Shown here: one piece after another, positions 45,581 to 55,101 of the stretch
Position numbering within the stretch: position 1 is the first letter of the stretch
How the letters are laid out: every line of letters starts with the position of its first letter
NCBI RefSeq assembly: GCF_016429255.1
Contig: NZ_JAELUG010000014.1
Span: forward strand, 1-64,000
Origin: Rhizobium sp. ASV8
GTDB taxonomy: Bacteria > Pseudomonadota > Alphaproteobacteria > Rhizobiales > Rhizobiaceae
DNA length: 64,000 bases
Direction: 5' to 3'
Translations under genes and position numbers: made by a program
The notes under the pieces: generated by a model
What the model saw: only the letters and a program-made list of their open reading frames with translations
The model's database searches: none
What the model was told of the DNA's origin: nothing

Positions 45581-47578
45581 TTACCACCCTCCACCGCCTC
45601 CACCGCCACCGCCCCCGCCGACGGAGCCGCCACGTCGGTCCGGTGGATCCTCGGAGGTCTCGTTTCGGCTGGATGAATCCGACGATACGCTTCCCGAAAA
45701 GGCGGAGATATCGGCCGAAACCGGCGCAGAAGAAATAGTGGATGGGATGAATGCGGCAACGGCCGACGGCAGCTCGGCGACACCTCTTACCCACCCCGCG
45801 CCATGATCATGGTAGTGATGGTATCGACTGCACCATGTCGGTTGGTAGGAAGACGCTTGCTCTGGTCCCGCAACCTTTCCGGCGGCCTTAGTGATCCATG
45901 TCTCAAACACTTGTGACCATTTCTTTTCCACGCCAAGCGCGACGGCGTAGGGCAGCAGCCTCTCAAAATGCTCCGGCGACATGCGGACATCGTCCTGCAC
46001 GACCATCCGCCCTTCGTCGACCAGTGAAAGATATTGCCGCAAACCCTCGATCTGTCCGATCGTTCTGGCGCCGAGCTTCGTCCATGTTTCGACGAGAGGG
46101 ACGAAGACGAAATTGGCGCCGACGATGGCCATTATCAATCCGGCCAGCAGCATCCCTTCCGAACGCACCGTCCACGATCTGTCAGACGCCGTCGCGACTA
46201 TGAACATCAACGCGCAAAAGCCGAATAGAAACACAAGGCACCAGATCGCAGAAAGACGCGTCCGCCGACTGACACCGCGCCGATGGAGAAACGTGGTTAG
46301 TCCTCCGATCATTAATGCAAACAGGCCAAATACTAGCGTCATTGCAAAACCGCCGCTGTCCCGGCCGCTCATCGAAACCACGCCAAGCGCCGCTAGGGTC
46401 AACAGTAAGCTGCCTCCCAGATACGAGGCGTTGGACTTGAAGTATCGACCTTCATGGTCACGCTCGATTACCTTCCGAAATAACCAGGCCACACGCCTTG
46501 CTTCAGCGTCATTCTTGCGATCGAACACCAGCGGGTCGCGAGGACCGATAGCGTTCATCAATACCAATTCGGAATTATCAAGCGCCTCGGACGGCGGCTT
46601 TCCGGTGGAGTGCACCAAAAGCCTCTCGCCGAGGTCGTCGAGTTTGACGTAACCCTTGACCGCAAGGCCGAGAAGAGCAGCCGATATCGCCGTTCCCACG
46701 CCATTGGGGAAACCCTTGTTATCGATATAGTTTGCGACCGCAGGCGAAACATTCTCGGGCGGATCCCAGACCGGGACGAGCACTTTGGGGGAAGGGTCTC
46801 TCCGCGCGCGGCGCCAAGCCAGCAGGTGGTATACAACGATGACAAACAGGCCGAGCGCCGCAGTCATAGTCAGCGCAGGCGCATCGTCCGGCACCACGAT
46901 AGACCCCTTCGGTAGCATGACCGAAACCGTCAACCCCTCGCCTTTCGCCAGAGAACGGGTCGTGGAAAAGATGATCTTATCTGCCAGCTGAACTGCCGTG
47001 GCGTCCCCGCCGGTTGCGTTGGCAACGCCGGTAAAATAGGCCAACCTTTGAGACTTCACGCCATCGGGCAGGACAATCGTCGCGGACGCCTTCAAGATCG
47101 GAAACTGCCAGCCATTGCCGGTGACGTTCCAATAAAGCTCATCATAATCGTCGAAGAACCGGAACTGCCGATCCGTCTTGTAAGTTATACGGAATGTATG
47201 CTTGCCGCGGTCGAGCGAGAACGTCTTTCCGTCCTTGTCGGGGCGACCGATGTAAATGCGCGTGCCGCCATCGATCCCTTCCTGACGCCACTCTTCCGGC
47301 TGACCGTCTCGCTCGACGGATATCACGCTGAAATCGACGCGTTTCTTGCGCCCTGCGGCATTTTCAAAGTCAAGCGGATAATCACGAAAAATACCGCGAC
47401 GGATGGCCTTGCCTTCCGCATTCACCGCGATTGTCTCGATGATTTGCAACGAACCGCTGCGATCGACGGTAATCGTCTGATTGAAGCTGTTAATGACCTC
47501 GGCCGCCGTCGCAGCATGTGCCACGGCGATATACAGAAGCGCTGCGAGCGCACTTCTGATTAAAAATGAAATTCCCAT
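45581..47578 (-). CDS. DUF2207 membrane protein, copy 2 of a tandem pair
   Basis: 665 residues: signal peptide (cleavage near ATAAEV), a beta-sandwich extracytoplasmic domain ([33 protein letters not shown]), a first membrane segment (about 235-255), a cytoplasmic part (VWDPPENVSPAVANYIDNKG), several more membrane segments (about 380-480), a soluble part ([17 protein letters not shown]) and a C-terminal run of glycines ending in tryptophan. The neighbouring upstream gene is a paralogue. ATG 47578 is chosen over a TTG at 47608. Function unknown; family members accompany LemA proteins. Confidence 0.85.
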   Translation of the reverse strand: MGISFLIRSALAALLYIAVAHAATAAEVINSFNQTITVDRSGSLQIIETIAVNAEGKAIRRGIFRDYPLDFENAAGRKKRVDFSVISVERDGQPEEWRQEGIDGGTRIYIGRPDKDGKTFSLDRGKHTFRITYKTDRQFRFFDDYDELYWNVTGNGWQFPILKASATIVLPDGVKSQRLAYFTGVANATGGDATAVQLADKIIFSTTRSLAKGEGLTVSVMLPKGSIVVPDDAPALTMTAALGLFVIVVYHLLAWRRARRDPSPKVLVPVWDPPENVSPAVANYIDNKGFPNGVGTAISAALLGLAVKGYVKLDDLGERLLVHSTGKPPSEALDNSELVLMNAIGPRDPLVFDRKNDAEARRVAWLFRKVIERDHEGRYFKSNASYLGGSLLLTLAALGVVSMSGRDSGGFAMTLVFGLFALMIGGLTTFLHRRGVSRRTRLSAIWCLVFLFGFCALMFIVATASDRSWTVRSEGMLLAGLIMAIVGANFVFVPLVETWTKLGARTIGQIEGLRQYLSLVDEGRMVVQDDVRMSPEHFERLLPYAVALGVEKKWSQVFETWITKAAGKVAGPEQASSYQPTWCSRYHHYHDHGAGWVRGVAELPSAVAAFIPSTISSAPVSADISAFSGSVSSDSSSRNETSEDPPDRRGGSVGGGGGGGGGGGW

Positions 47579-47625
47579 GCCCCACCCCAACAATGGCCCA
47601 CCCCGCAAAGCCGATTCCTAAGTGA

Positions 47626-49569
47626 CTACCAACCTCCTCCGCCTCCACCGCCGCCACCGCCTCCGGAGAACCCGCCGCCACCGCTGCCGCCTCCCCCATT
47701 GCTGAAAGCGGAGGATGAGCTGGAGGCAGGCGCAGGAATGGTCGAGGCGATGGTGGAAGCCATCGAGGAAGAGAAGTCGCCGATCGTTCCGCCAATGTTG
47801 CCCGGGCGGAAGTCGCCGGAATACCACATCGGCGCATAGGCGGCGGCTGTTGCCCCCGCTGCCGTGGCAAGCCATGTCTCGAAGGCGCTGGACCATGGTT
47901 TTTCAACGCCGAGTGCTACCGCATAGGGCAGCAGCGTTTCGAAATGCCCTGGCGACATCTGTGGTGCGCCCTGCATGTTCATCCGGTCGCGTTCCGCCAG
48001 CGTCAGATATTGTCTGAGACCGGCAATGCCATCCATCATCTTACGCCCGAGCGGCGTTGGCGCGCCCATCAGGAAATAGAAGACGACGTTGAGCGCGAAA
48101 ATGCCGACGATGCCTGCGACCAGCGGCAACAGACCTGCCTCCCAGAGCGGCACGACCGCGGCGGCAAAACCGCTAACGGCAATCGAGACGAAGACGGAAC
48201 CGAAGAAGGCGAAGATAAGCACCGAAACAATGCGCTGGGCGAGGCTCGCATTATGCTTGCGGAACCTGCGGCCGATCGAGCTCGCAAAGATCGTCACGAA
48301 AATCGACAGGAAACCGGGCACGACGATCAGCGGCAGCGCATTCTCGTGCAGGCGGCCGAAGATGACGATCGCAGCCAGAACCAGAAGAGAAAGGGCAATA
48401 CCGGCGATCACATAGAGCGAATTCGCCTTGTAGTACTCGCCGCGATGATCGCGCTCGATGGCGCTGCGGAATTTCGAACCGAGCCGCTGCACCACCTCGC
48501 CGTTCGCCTTGTCGATGACAAGTGGAGAGAATGGCCCGACGGCCTGCATCAGCACCTTGTCGCCACCGCCCAGATCAGTGCCAGCCTTGCCCGTGGGGCG
48601 GATGACCACCTTTCCCGCGAGATCGTCGAGAATGACATAACCGCGCACGGCAAGATCGATCGCCGTTGCCGAGAATGCCGTCCAGCTGGAGCTGGCAAAA
48701 CCCTTGTTGTCGATATAATTGACCAGGGCCGGTGAAATGCCTTCGGGCGGATCCCAGCGCGGGACCATGACGCCGGCCGGCGGGTCGCGGCCAACCGCAA
48801 TCCAGCTGCGCATATAGTAGACAAACAGCAGGATCAGGCCGCCGATGGCGATCGTCGTGTCGAGATGATCCCTGAGGAACCAGCCCCATTGCTGGCTGTC
48901 GCTCGGCGGCGCAATCGCCCCTTTTGCAAGCTTGATGGCGATTGTCAGACCTTCGGCGCTCGCGAGCGGCCGGGTTGTCGTAAAGGTAGCTACATTGCCG
49001 TCCGCGCTGGCGCTGGCACTCTTGCCGTTGGCACCGAGCGGCCCGGTGAAGAAAGCAAGCTGTTGCGGCCGCACGCCGTCAGGCAATGTGACGGTTGCCC
49101 TGGCGTTGATGATCGGGAACAGCCAGCCATTGCCGGTCACGTTCCAATAGAGCTCGTCGTGATCGTCGAAATAGCGCATCTGACGATTGGTGTCGTAGGT
49201 GATGCGGAAGCTATGCGGGCCGGGTTTCAAGACCCGCTCGGCATTGCCGATGTATATGCGCTCGCCGCCCTTGATGCGCTCAGTGCGCCAATCCTCCGGC
49301 TGGTCGTCGCGTTCGACGGACACGACCTTGAAATCCACCTGGATCTCCCGGCCGCCGGCATCGGTCATAGCAAGCGGAAAATCGCGGAAAATACCGCGTC
49401 TGATGTCTTGGCCTTCCGAATTGACAGCAATGGTCTCGACCACCCGCATGGAGCCGTCGCGATGCAGGGTAATCGCCTGATCGAATTTGGTGATGAGTTC
49501 GGCCGCGGTGACAGCCGTTGCGCAAAGCAGCAGGCAGAGAGCCAGGAAGAACCCGCAAAGCCGTGTCAT
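47626..49569 (-). CDS. DUF2207 membrane protein, copy 1 of a tandem pair
   Basis: About 647 residues with the same domain order as the next gene downstream: signal peptide (TAVTAAEL), an Ig-like extracytoplasmic domain, YNVTGNGW-type block ([13 protein letters not shown]), [20 protein letters not shown], a set of central membrane segments, [17 protein letters not shown] and a glycine-rich tail ending GGGW. Clear similarity along the whole length shows a tandem duplication. The start is GTG 49572 or ATG 49569; a GGGGGAG lies just before both. LemA is encoded two genes upstream. Confidence 0.87.
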   Translation of the reverse strand: MTRLCGFFLALCLLLCATAVTAAELITKFDQAITLHRDGSMRVVETIAVNSEGQDIRRGIFRDFPLAMTDAGGREIQVDFKVVSVERDDQPEDWRTERIKGGERIYIGNAERVLKPGPHSFRITYDTNRQMRYFDDHDELYWNVTGNGWLFPIINARATVTLPDGVRPQQLAFFTGPLGANGKSASASADGNVATFTTTRPLASAEGLTIAIKLAKGAIAPPSDSQQWGWFLRDHLDTTIAIGGLILLFVYYMRSWIAVGRDPPAGVMVPRWDPPEGISPALVNYIDNKGFASSSWTAFSATAIDLAVRGYVILDDLAGKVVIRPTGKAGTDLGGGDKVLMQAVGPFSPLVIDKANGEVVQRLGSKFRSAIERDHRGEYYKANSLYVIAGIALSLLVLAAIVIFGRLHENALPLIVVPGFLSIFVTIFASSIGRRFRKHNASLAQRIVSVLIFAFFGSVFVSIAVSGFAAAVVPLWEAGLLPLVAGIVGIFALNVVFYFLMGAPTPLGRKMMDGIAGLRQYLTLAERDRMNMQGAPQMSPGHFETLLPYAVALGVEKPWSSAFETWLATAAGATAAAYAPMWYSGDFRPGNIGGTIGDFSSSMASTIASTIPAPASSSSSAFSNGGGGSGGGGFSGGGGGGGGGGGW

Positions 49570-49662
49570 CACTCCCCCAAAGGATGGCCGCGGCGCCGTT
49601 GCCGGCGCCGCCTTGCGTCAACAATGCTTCCGCACCCCACCATCCCTCGGAATGGCGGAGCG

Positions 49663-50922
49663 TCAATCTTCGTAAGAGACCCCGAGCGAAGCCAGCACGT
49701 TCCAATAGGACGGGAAGGTCTTGGCGACGCAATCGGGGTCGAGAATGGTGATGCCACCGATCTTCAGGCCGGCGAGCGCAAAGCTCATGGCAATGCGGTG
49801 ATCGGCGAAACTATCGATCTCCGCAGGCAGCACCTTGCCGGCGAGGCTCGGATCGGATGCAACGATCAGATCGTCGCCCTCTTCCGTGCCGAGGTTCGGA
49901 ACGATGCGCGACAGGCCGCTCGACAGTGCGCGGATACGGTCGCATTCCTTGACGCGCAGGTTCTCGATGCCGACGAAGCGCACCGGCGTTTCGTTGAAGG
50001 CGGCAAGGACGGCAAGCGTCGGGATAGCATCCTGCATCTGCGAGCCGTCGATGACGGCCGGAAGATGCGGGAACTTGGAAATCAGATCATAAGCTTTCGC
50101 ATCCGGCTGAGAGAACTGTTCGGCCGGGGTGCCAAGATCGATCTTGCCGCCACCAAGCACTTCAGCTGCCCAGAGATAGGTCGCGGCAGAGGCATCCGGC
50201 TCGATCAGGAAATCGGCGGCATGATAGCCGGTGGGCTCGACGCGCCAGGCGACGGGGCTCACGCGCTCGACCTTGGCGCCGAAAGCACGCATGGCCGCAA
50301 CCGTCAGATCGATATAGCCGAGGGCGCCGATATGCTCGCCGAGCAGCTCGACATCGACAGCGCGGTCGCCGCCGGCCGCCATCATCAACAGCGCCGAGAC
50401 ATACTGGCTGGAAAGGCCGCCATCGATCTGCACGCGGTTTGCCTCGAAACGACCGGTGCCATTGACGGTCACGGGCGGGCAACCGGTTTCAGCCGAAGCG
50501 TCGATGCCGAGCGAGCGCAGCGCGTCGACGAGCGGGCCGATCGGCCGCTTGCGCATATGCTCGTCGCCATCGACGATGACCTTGCCTTCGACCAGGGCGG
50601 CAGCAGCTGTCAGGAAGCGTGTCGCCGTTCCGGCATTGCCGAGAAAGAGAGGAGCTGCGGGCGCCTTCAGCTTGCCGCTGCCTGTCACGATGAAGGTGGT
50701 ATCGTCAGGCTCATCGATCGTGACGCCCATGGCGCGCAGCGCTTCGGCCATATAGCGGGTATCGTCGCTCTTCAGCGCGCCTGTCAGCCGGCTCGTGCCC
50801 TTGGCAAGGCCTGCCAGCAACAGTGCGCGGTTGGTGATCGACTTCGATCCCGGCGGCATGGCGCGCCCGGTCAGAGGCTTGCCCGGCGGGATAATCGTGA
50901 GTTTGGCTCTACCCATCATCAT
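49663..50922 (-). CDS. aroA: 3-phosphoshikimate 1-carboxyvinyltransferase, class I-like
   Basis: 419 residues of EPSP synthase, the sixth step of the shikimate pathway. Substrate-binding blocks are seen: PPGSKSITNRALLLAGL, LGNAGTATRFL, MRKRPIGPLVDAL, LRVKECDRI and FADHRIAMSFALAG. The sequence follows the E. coli-type class I form, while Agrobacterium and Rhizobium are known for the class II form, so this may be a second gene. It lies between lemA and the DUF2207 pair. Three adjacent Met codons could start the protein. Confidence 0.88.
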   Translation of the reverse strand: MMMGRAKLTIIPPGKPLTGRAMPPGSKSITNRALLLAGLAKGTSRLTGALKSDDTRYMAEALRAMGVTIDEPDDTTFIVTGSGKLKAPAAPLFLGNAGTATRFLTAAAALVEGKVIVDGDEHMRKRPIGPLVDALRSLGIDASAETGCPPVTVNGTGRFEANRVQIDGGLSSQYVSALLMMAAGGDRAVDVELLGEHIGALGYIDLTVAAMRAFGAKVERVSPVAWRVEPTGYHAADFLIEPDASAATYLWAAEVLGGGKIDLGTPAEQFSQPDAKAYDLISKFPHLPAVIDGSQMQDAIPTLAVLAAFNETPVRFVGIENLRVKECDRIRALSSGLSRIVPNLGTEEGDDLIVASDPSLAGKVLPAEIDSFADHRIAMSFALAGLKIGGITILDPDCVAKTFPSYWNVLASLGVSYED

Positions 50923-51006
50923 TCTCTTTGGTCAGTCAGGAAAACGGCCGATGGCCGTCGGTCGGCATCCTTTACCGCCTCGCATGAAAAACCGATAGCA
51001 AAAATC

Positions 51007-51558
51007 TCAGAACTTTACCGTGGGAACGGCACGATCCGCTTCGTTGGTGATTTCGAAATAGGCTTTCTTCACGAAGCCGAAGGGGCCGGCAATGAGGTTG
51101 TTCGGGAAGGTCTCGACCTTGACGTTCAGATCGCGTGCGGCGCCGTTGTAATAGCGACGCGACATCTGGATCTCGTTTTCCGTCTTCTCCAGCGACTGTT
51201 GCAGCTCGACGAAGCCCGTATTCGCCTTCAGGTCCGGATAGGCTTCGGAAACGACCATCAGACGGCCAAGCGCCTGGCTGAGAACGCCTTCGGCCGCAGC
51301 ACGGCCCGCTACATCACCCGCCGGCACGGCCTGTGCCGCATTGCGCGCCTGGGTAACTTCGACCAGCGTCTTGTTCTCATGGCCAGCATAACCTTTGACC
51401 GTCTCGACCAGATTGGGAATGAGATCGGCGCGTCGCTTCAACTGCACATCGATGCCGGACCATGCCTCCTCAGCAACCTGGCGGGCGCGAACGAGCCCGT
51501 TGTAGATGAAGACGACATAGAGCGCGGCCAGCACTATGACTGCGAGAAGAATAAGCAT
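51007..51558 (-). CDS. LemA family membrane protein
   Basis: 183 residues: one N-terminal membrane helix (LLAVIVLAALYVVFIYNGLV) and the LemA helical bundle with NLVETVKGYAGHE, ALGRLMVVSEAYPDLKAN and RRYYNGAARDLN. Family function is unknown, but LemA proteins are repeatedly encoded next to DUF2207 or TPM-domain genes, as here. ATG 51558 follows GGGGAT at suitable spacing; an extension to 51594 is less likely. Confidence 0.9.
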   Translation of the reverse strand: MLILLAVIVLAALYVVFIYNGLVRARQVAEEAWSGIDVQLKRRADLIPNLVETVKGYAGHENKTLVEVTQARNAAQAVPAGDVAGRAAAEGVLSQALGRLMVVSEAYPDLKANTGFVELQQSLEKTENEIQMSRRYYNGAARDLNVKVETFPNNLIAGPFGFVKKAYFEITNEADRAVPTVKF

Positions 51559-51596
51559 CTGATATCCCCGTGGCGACTGCAACCATGGGGACACTA

Positions 51597-51648
51597 CAGC
51601 ATCGGCCCGAAAATCGGAATCGATTTTCGGAAGGCCTGATGCGTAGAT
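51597..51648. repeat. Palindromic intergenic element
   Basis: Inner perfect arms CGAAAATCG (51614-51622) and CGATTTTCG (51627-51635) around GAAT, with outer partly matching arms GCATCGGCC and GGCCTGATGC. It lies between glyQ and lemA and could end or process the glyQ transcript. The shape is typical of rhizobial intergenic palindromes but differs from types A and B. Confidence 0.6.
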
Positions 51649-51722
51649 TTAAAGACATTGAGCGCCGTGCGAACATTTGTTCTGGGAGCGCCCGTCTCAC
51701 ACGCTCCAACCCAAATTCAGGC

Positions 51723-52682
51723 TCAGGCGGCCTGCTGGTTCCAGTTGGCGCCGCCTGCATCGGTCAGCAGGAAGGCCTCGCCGCAAGCCTTGGCCAGCGT
51801 GCGCACGCGCAGAATATAGCTCTGGCGTTCCGTCACCGAAATGACGCCGCGGGCATCGAGCAGGTTGAAGACATGGCTCGCCTTGATGCACTGGTCGTAG
51901 GCCGGGAAGACGCACTTGTGCAGGCGATGGTTTTCGCTGTCGCCGGGGGCGCCGGCTGCCAGCAATGCCTGGCATTCCTTCTCCGCATCGATGAAGTGGC
52001 GATGCAGCATCTCGGTATTGGCATATTCGAAATTATGCCGGGAATATTCCTGCTCGGCCTGCAGGAAGACATCGCCATAGGTGATCTTGTCTTCGCCTTC
52101 GAGGCCGTTGAAATTCAGGTCATAGACGCTATCGACGCCCTGCACATAGGTCGCAAGACGCTCCAGACCGTAGGTCAGCTCGCCGGCAACCGGCGCGCAT
52201 TCAATGCCGCAGACCTGCTGGAAATAAGTGAACTGCGAGACTTCCATGCCGTCGCACCAGCATTCCCAGCCGAGGCCCCATGCGCCGAGCGTCGGGCTTT
52301 CCCAGTCGTCCTCAACGAAGCGGATATCATGCAGAAGCGGATCGAGGCCGATCGCCTTCAGCGAGCCGAGATATAGCTCCTGCAGGTTCGGAGGATTGGG
52401 CTTCAGGATGACCTGGTACTGATAATAGTGCTGCAAGCGGTTCGGGTTTTCGCCATAGCGGCCGTCAGACGGGCGACGCGACGGCTGGACATAGGCTGCA
52501 CGCCACGGCTTGGGGCCGAGAGAGCGCAGAGTGGTGGCCGGATGGAACGTGCCGGCGCCGACTTCCATGTCGTAGGGCTGCAGAACCGCGCAACCCTTGT
52601 CGGCCCAGTAATTGTGCAGCGTCAGGATCAACGCCTGAAAGGAGCGCTTCGGGTTCATGTGGTCGGGCACGTTGGCAGTCAT
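51723..52682 (-). CDS. glyQ: Glycyl-tRNA synthetase alpha subunit
   Basis: 319 residues with the class II synthetase core of the alpha subunit: [20 protein letters not shown], motif 2 region ending [38 protein letters not shown] and [15 protein letters not shown]. It acts with GlyS. The start at 52682 gives a short extension before MNPKRSF (alternative start at 52658). It is transcribed toward lemA and, about 6.2 kb on, glyS. Confidence 0.96.
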   Translation of the reverse strand: MTANVPDHMNPKRSFQALILTLHNYWADKGCAVLQPYDMEVGAGTFHPATTLRSLGPKPWRAAYVQPSRRPSDGRYGENPNRLQHYYQYQVILKPNPPNLQELYLGSLKAIGLDPLLHDIRFVEDDWESPTLGAWGLGWECWCDGMEVSQFTYFQQVCGIECAPVAGELTYGLERLATYVQGVDSVYDLNFNGLEGEDKITYGDVFLQAEQEYSRHNFEYANTEMLHRHFIDAEKECQALLAAGAPGDSENHRLHKCVFPAYDQCIKASHVFNLLDARGVISVTERQSYILRVRTLAKACGEAFLLTDAGGANWNQQAA

Positions 52683-52801
52683 GGGAGCTGATTTCTTCTG
52701 CTAGCGAATTGTTTGGCGGACAGGTGCCACGGCGGGGCGAATGGGTCAAGGCTTTGCAGCGTAAACCGCTATCCGGCTTGCCTCACCGAGACACGCGGAT
52801 G

Positions 52802-52993
52802 CTACTCGTCGTCGCGCTTCACCCGATATTCTCCGGTCTTCGGATCCTTGATCAGCGTTCCCATCGCGCCGGTGCGCCGCTCCGTTTCGGCGCGTCGGGA
52901 TTTTTCGGCGAGCCGTTGGGCATCGCGAACGAAGCGCCGATACAAGAACCAGATGCCGCCGATGACGACGATGAAGAAGATGATCCGGGACAT
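52802..52993 (-). CDS. Small single-span membrane protein
   Basis: 63 residues: an N-terminal membrane segment (MSRIIFFIVVIGGIWFLY) followed by a basic soluble tail (RRFVRDAQRLAEKSRRAETE) and a short end KDPKTGEYRVKRDDE. Unknown function. It lies 16 bases downstream of the sppA-type gene on the same strand, an arrangement that suggests cotranscription. The frame is open upstream, but that part overlaps sppA in another frame and is not coding-like. Confidence 0.7.
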   Translation of the reverse strand: MSRIIFFIVVIGGIWFLYRRFVRDAQRLAEKSRRAETERRTGAMGTLIKDPKTGEYRVKRDDE

Positions 52994-53009
52994 TACCCAG
53001 CGCTCCCGA

Positions 53010-53870
53010 TTACAATCCGTACCGGCCCCACAATGCCTTTTCCTCTGCCGCTTCGGCAAGCCCGGCTGCAAGGCCAGCGCCAAGGCCGTCCATGCTGCCC
53101 AGCGAAATGCCCGGAGCCTTGCGACCGAAAAGGCTGCGAGGCGTGGTGACCAGCGCAAGCTTGACCTTGTCGCCGAAGCGTTTCCTCAGCTCCTGGCGCA
53201 TGTCGCCGAGACCATCGATGAGGCCAAGCTCCAGCCCGCGGCTGCCCGTCCAGAACAGGCCGGAGAACACCGTTCCGTCCGCCGAGAGCTTTCCGGTGCG
53301 CCGCTCCAGCACCATATCGATGAAGACCTTGTGGATCTCGAGCTGTAGGCTTTTCAGATACTCGATGTCCTTTTCCTTCTCCGGCTGGAAAGGATCGAGG
53401 ATCGCCTTGTTCTCGCCGGCGGTATAGACGCGGCGCTCGACCCCGATCTTCTTCAGCAGTTCGGGAAAGCCGAAGCCGCCGGAGACGACGCCGATCGAAC
53501 CGACGATGGAGGTGGCGTCGGCGATGATCTCATCGCCGGCAAGCGCGATCATGTAGCCGCCTGAGGCAGCAACATCCTCGACGAACACCAGAACTCTCTT
53601 GTTTTTCTCGGACGCCAGATCGCGAATGCGATTGTAGATCATGCGCGATTGCACCGGAGAGCCGCCCGGCGAATTGACGACGATGGCGACAGCCGGAGCC
53701 GCCTTCATCTCGAAGGCTTTTTCCAAGGCCTGCGCCACACCCGCCAGATTAAGCGATTGCCGCAGCGGACCGCCGCCGGACGAGATGACGCCGCTCAGCC
53801 GGACCACGGGTATGATCACCCGTTCCTTGCGGAAGCGCTTCGGAAGCATGCGTCTCAAGAACTCAACCAT
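53010..53870 (-). CDS. S49 family signal peptide peptidase (short SppA type)
   Basis: 286-residue serine protease with a Ser/Lys dyad: Ser103 in AASGGYMIALAGD and Lys155 in AGENKAILDPF. VVNSPGG and GSIGVVSGGFGF are also conserved. Short S49 proteins degrade leftover signal peptides or membrane stubs; no N-terminal membrane segment is seen here, so it may be peripheral. A small membrane protein is encoded directly downstream and could be its partner. Confidence 0.9.
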   Translation of the reverse strand: MVEFLRRMLPKRFRKERVIIPVVRLSGVISSGGGPLRQSLNLAGVAQALEKAFEMKAAPAVAIVVNSPGGSPVQSRMIYNRIRDLASEKNKRVLVFVEDVAASGGYMIALAGDEIIADATSIVGSIGVVSGGFGFPELLKKIGVERRVYTAGENKAILDPFQPEKEKDIEYLKSLQLEIHKVFIDMVLERRTGKLSADGTVFSGLFWTGSRGLELGLIDGLGDMRQELRKRFGDKVKLALVTTPRSLFGRKAPGISLGSMDGLGAGLAAGLAEAAEEKALWGRYGL

Positions 53871-53977
53871 TCGTCATCCCTGAATCATGATGTTTGCTGC
53901 CCCGTGATGTATGCATGGAAACGGCAAACGCAACATTGCGGGTCTTATTTCCTTGGCCGATCAATACGAACGAGGGT

Positions 53978-54754
53978 CTATCGACGCGGATATGGGGCGC
54001 GGCCATTGTTCATATCGTCGACGAAATCGGTGAATTTATGCGTACCCTCGCCGTGCATGGTCAGGGGCATTCGCAGCGCCAACCTAGCCCTTGATCCCTT
54101 GATCGCCGTTACCAGGATGCGCACGGCATTTTCGCCTTCGCGCGGATGGATCGGCGTGATCTCCATGCCGCCGAAGCGACGGCCGCAGGCAGCAATGATC
54201 TCGCCGATGGATTCGGGCCGCGCGATCAGCGACAGCTGTCCACCGGGGATCATGATAGCGCCTGCCGTGCGTATCCAACGCTCGAACAGCCCTTCCGTCA
54301 TGGCATGCGCCTCTGCTTTCAGCGCATCGGGTGTCAGACGGTCGCTGGCATCGTTGAAGGGCGGATTCATGATGACATGATGGAAGCTGTCGTCGGCGAG
54401 ACCCGCTTCGTTACGGGCCTTGCCGATGAGCGTCACGTCGGCCTCGATCACCGAGACGCGAGCCGCAAAACGTGCATTTTCCGGCAGCAGCAGGCTCTTG
54501 CGGGCGAATTCGGCCATATCGCGCGAGCGCTCGAACAGCACCACCTCGGCCGGGTCGAGCCGCGAAGCGACGGCCATTCCGGCTGCACCGGCACCAGCGC
54601 CGAGATCGGCGACCCGGATCATGCGATCGTCGGCGACGAGCGCGGCCAACAGCATGGCATCCATGCCTGAGCGATGCCCCCTGCCCTTTGGCTGGACAAT
54701 ATGAAACGCGCCGCGATGGAAGGCATCGATGGTTTCGGAAGGACTTTCGGCCAT
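53978..54754 (-). CDS. tRNA1(Val) adenine N6-methyltransferase-like (TrmN6)
   Basis: 258-residue Rossmann methyltransferase. The SAM motif VADLGAGAGAAGMAVASRL and the N6-adenine motif NPPF (HVIMNPPFND) are present, as is the opening FHIVQPKGRGHRSGMDAMLL typical of the TrmN6 family. The substrate in this organism is not proven. ATG 54754 (MAESPSE) lies 8 bases after the DUF2007 stop, so the two form an operon; the open frame upstream overlaps the DUF2007 gene. Confidence 0.87.
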   Translation of the reverse strand: MAESPSETIDAFHRGAFHIVQPKGRGHRSGMDAMLLAALVADDRMIRVADLGAGAGAAGMAVASRLDPAEVVLFERSRDMAEFARKSLLLPENARFAARVSVIEADVTLIGKARNEAGLADDSFHHVIMNPPFNDASDRLTPDALKAEAHAMTEGLFERWIRTAGAIMIPGGQLSLIARPESIGEIIAACGRRFGGMEITPIHPREGENAVRILVTAIKGSRARLALRMPLTMHGEGTHKFTDFVDDMNNGRAPYPRR

Positions 54755-54762
54755 GGCGAACC

Positions 54763-54993
54763 TCAGCCGCGCGCCGGGCGAAGCTCGTCGCCGAGGCCGG
54801 CATCGACGAGGATCCGCCGGGCCTGATCGGCACGCTCCTCCTCCACCAGAAAACGGCGCGGCAGCATGCCGAGCGAGCCTTCCAGGATGCTCATGGCCTG
54901 ATCCGCAACGAAGCAATGAATCCCGGCGTCCTTCATCAGACTCTGCGCAAACGAGAGCAGGACGGGATCGTTGGTGCGGATCAGTTCGTGCAT
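54763..54993 (-). CDS. DUF2007 domain-containing small protein
   Basis: 76 residues, MHELIRTNDPVLLSFAQSLM followed by AGIHCFVADQAMSILEGSLG, then a PRRFLVEEERADQARRIL end. This matches DUF2007 (putative signal-transducing PII-like fold). Function unknown. It is upstream of the TrmN6-like gene and divergent from the polyprenyl synthase gene with a 108-base shared gap. Confidence 0.85.
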   Translation of the reverse strand: MHELIRTNDPVLLSFAQSLMKDAGIHCFVADQAMSILEGSLGMLPRRFLVEEERADQARRILVDAGLGDELRPARG

Positions 54994-55101
54994 AAGCCCT
55001 AGAATTCCTGTCAAATTTACGCGACGAGACAATTCGCCTCTTGCCGCTTGTTTCGCCCCTTCTTATTGTGCTTTGCAGAAAATGAACAGGAGTCCGGATC
55101 G

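Noticed and set aside
48865..51639. Very long open frame on the plus strand over DUF2207, aroA and lemA
   Set aside because: It lies antisense to three well-recognised genes and has the Arg/Gly/Asp/His-rich makeup of a reverse-strand shadow in GC-rich DNA.
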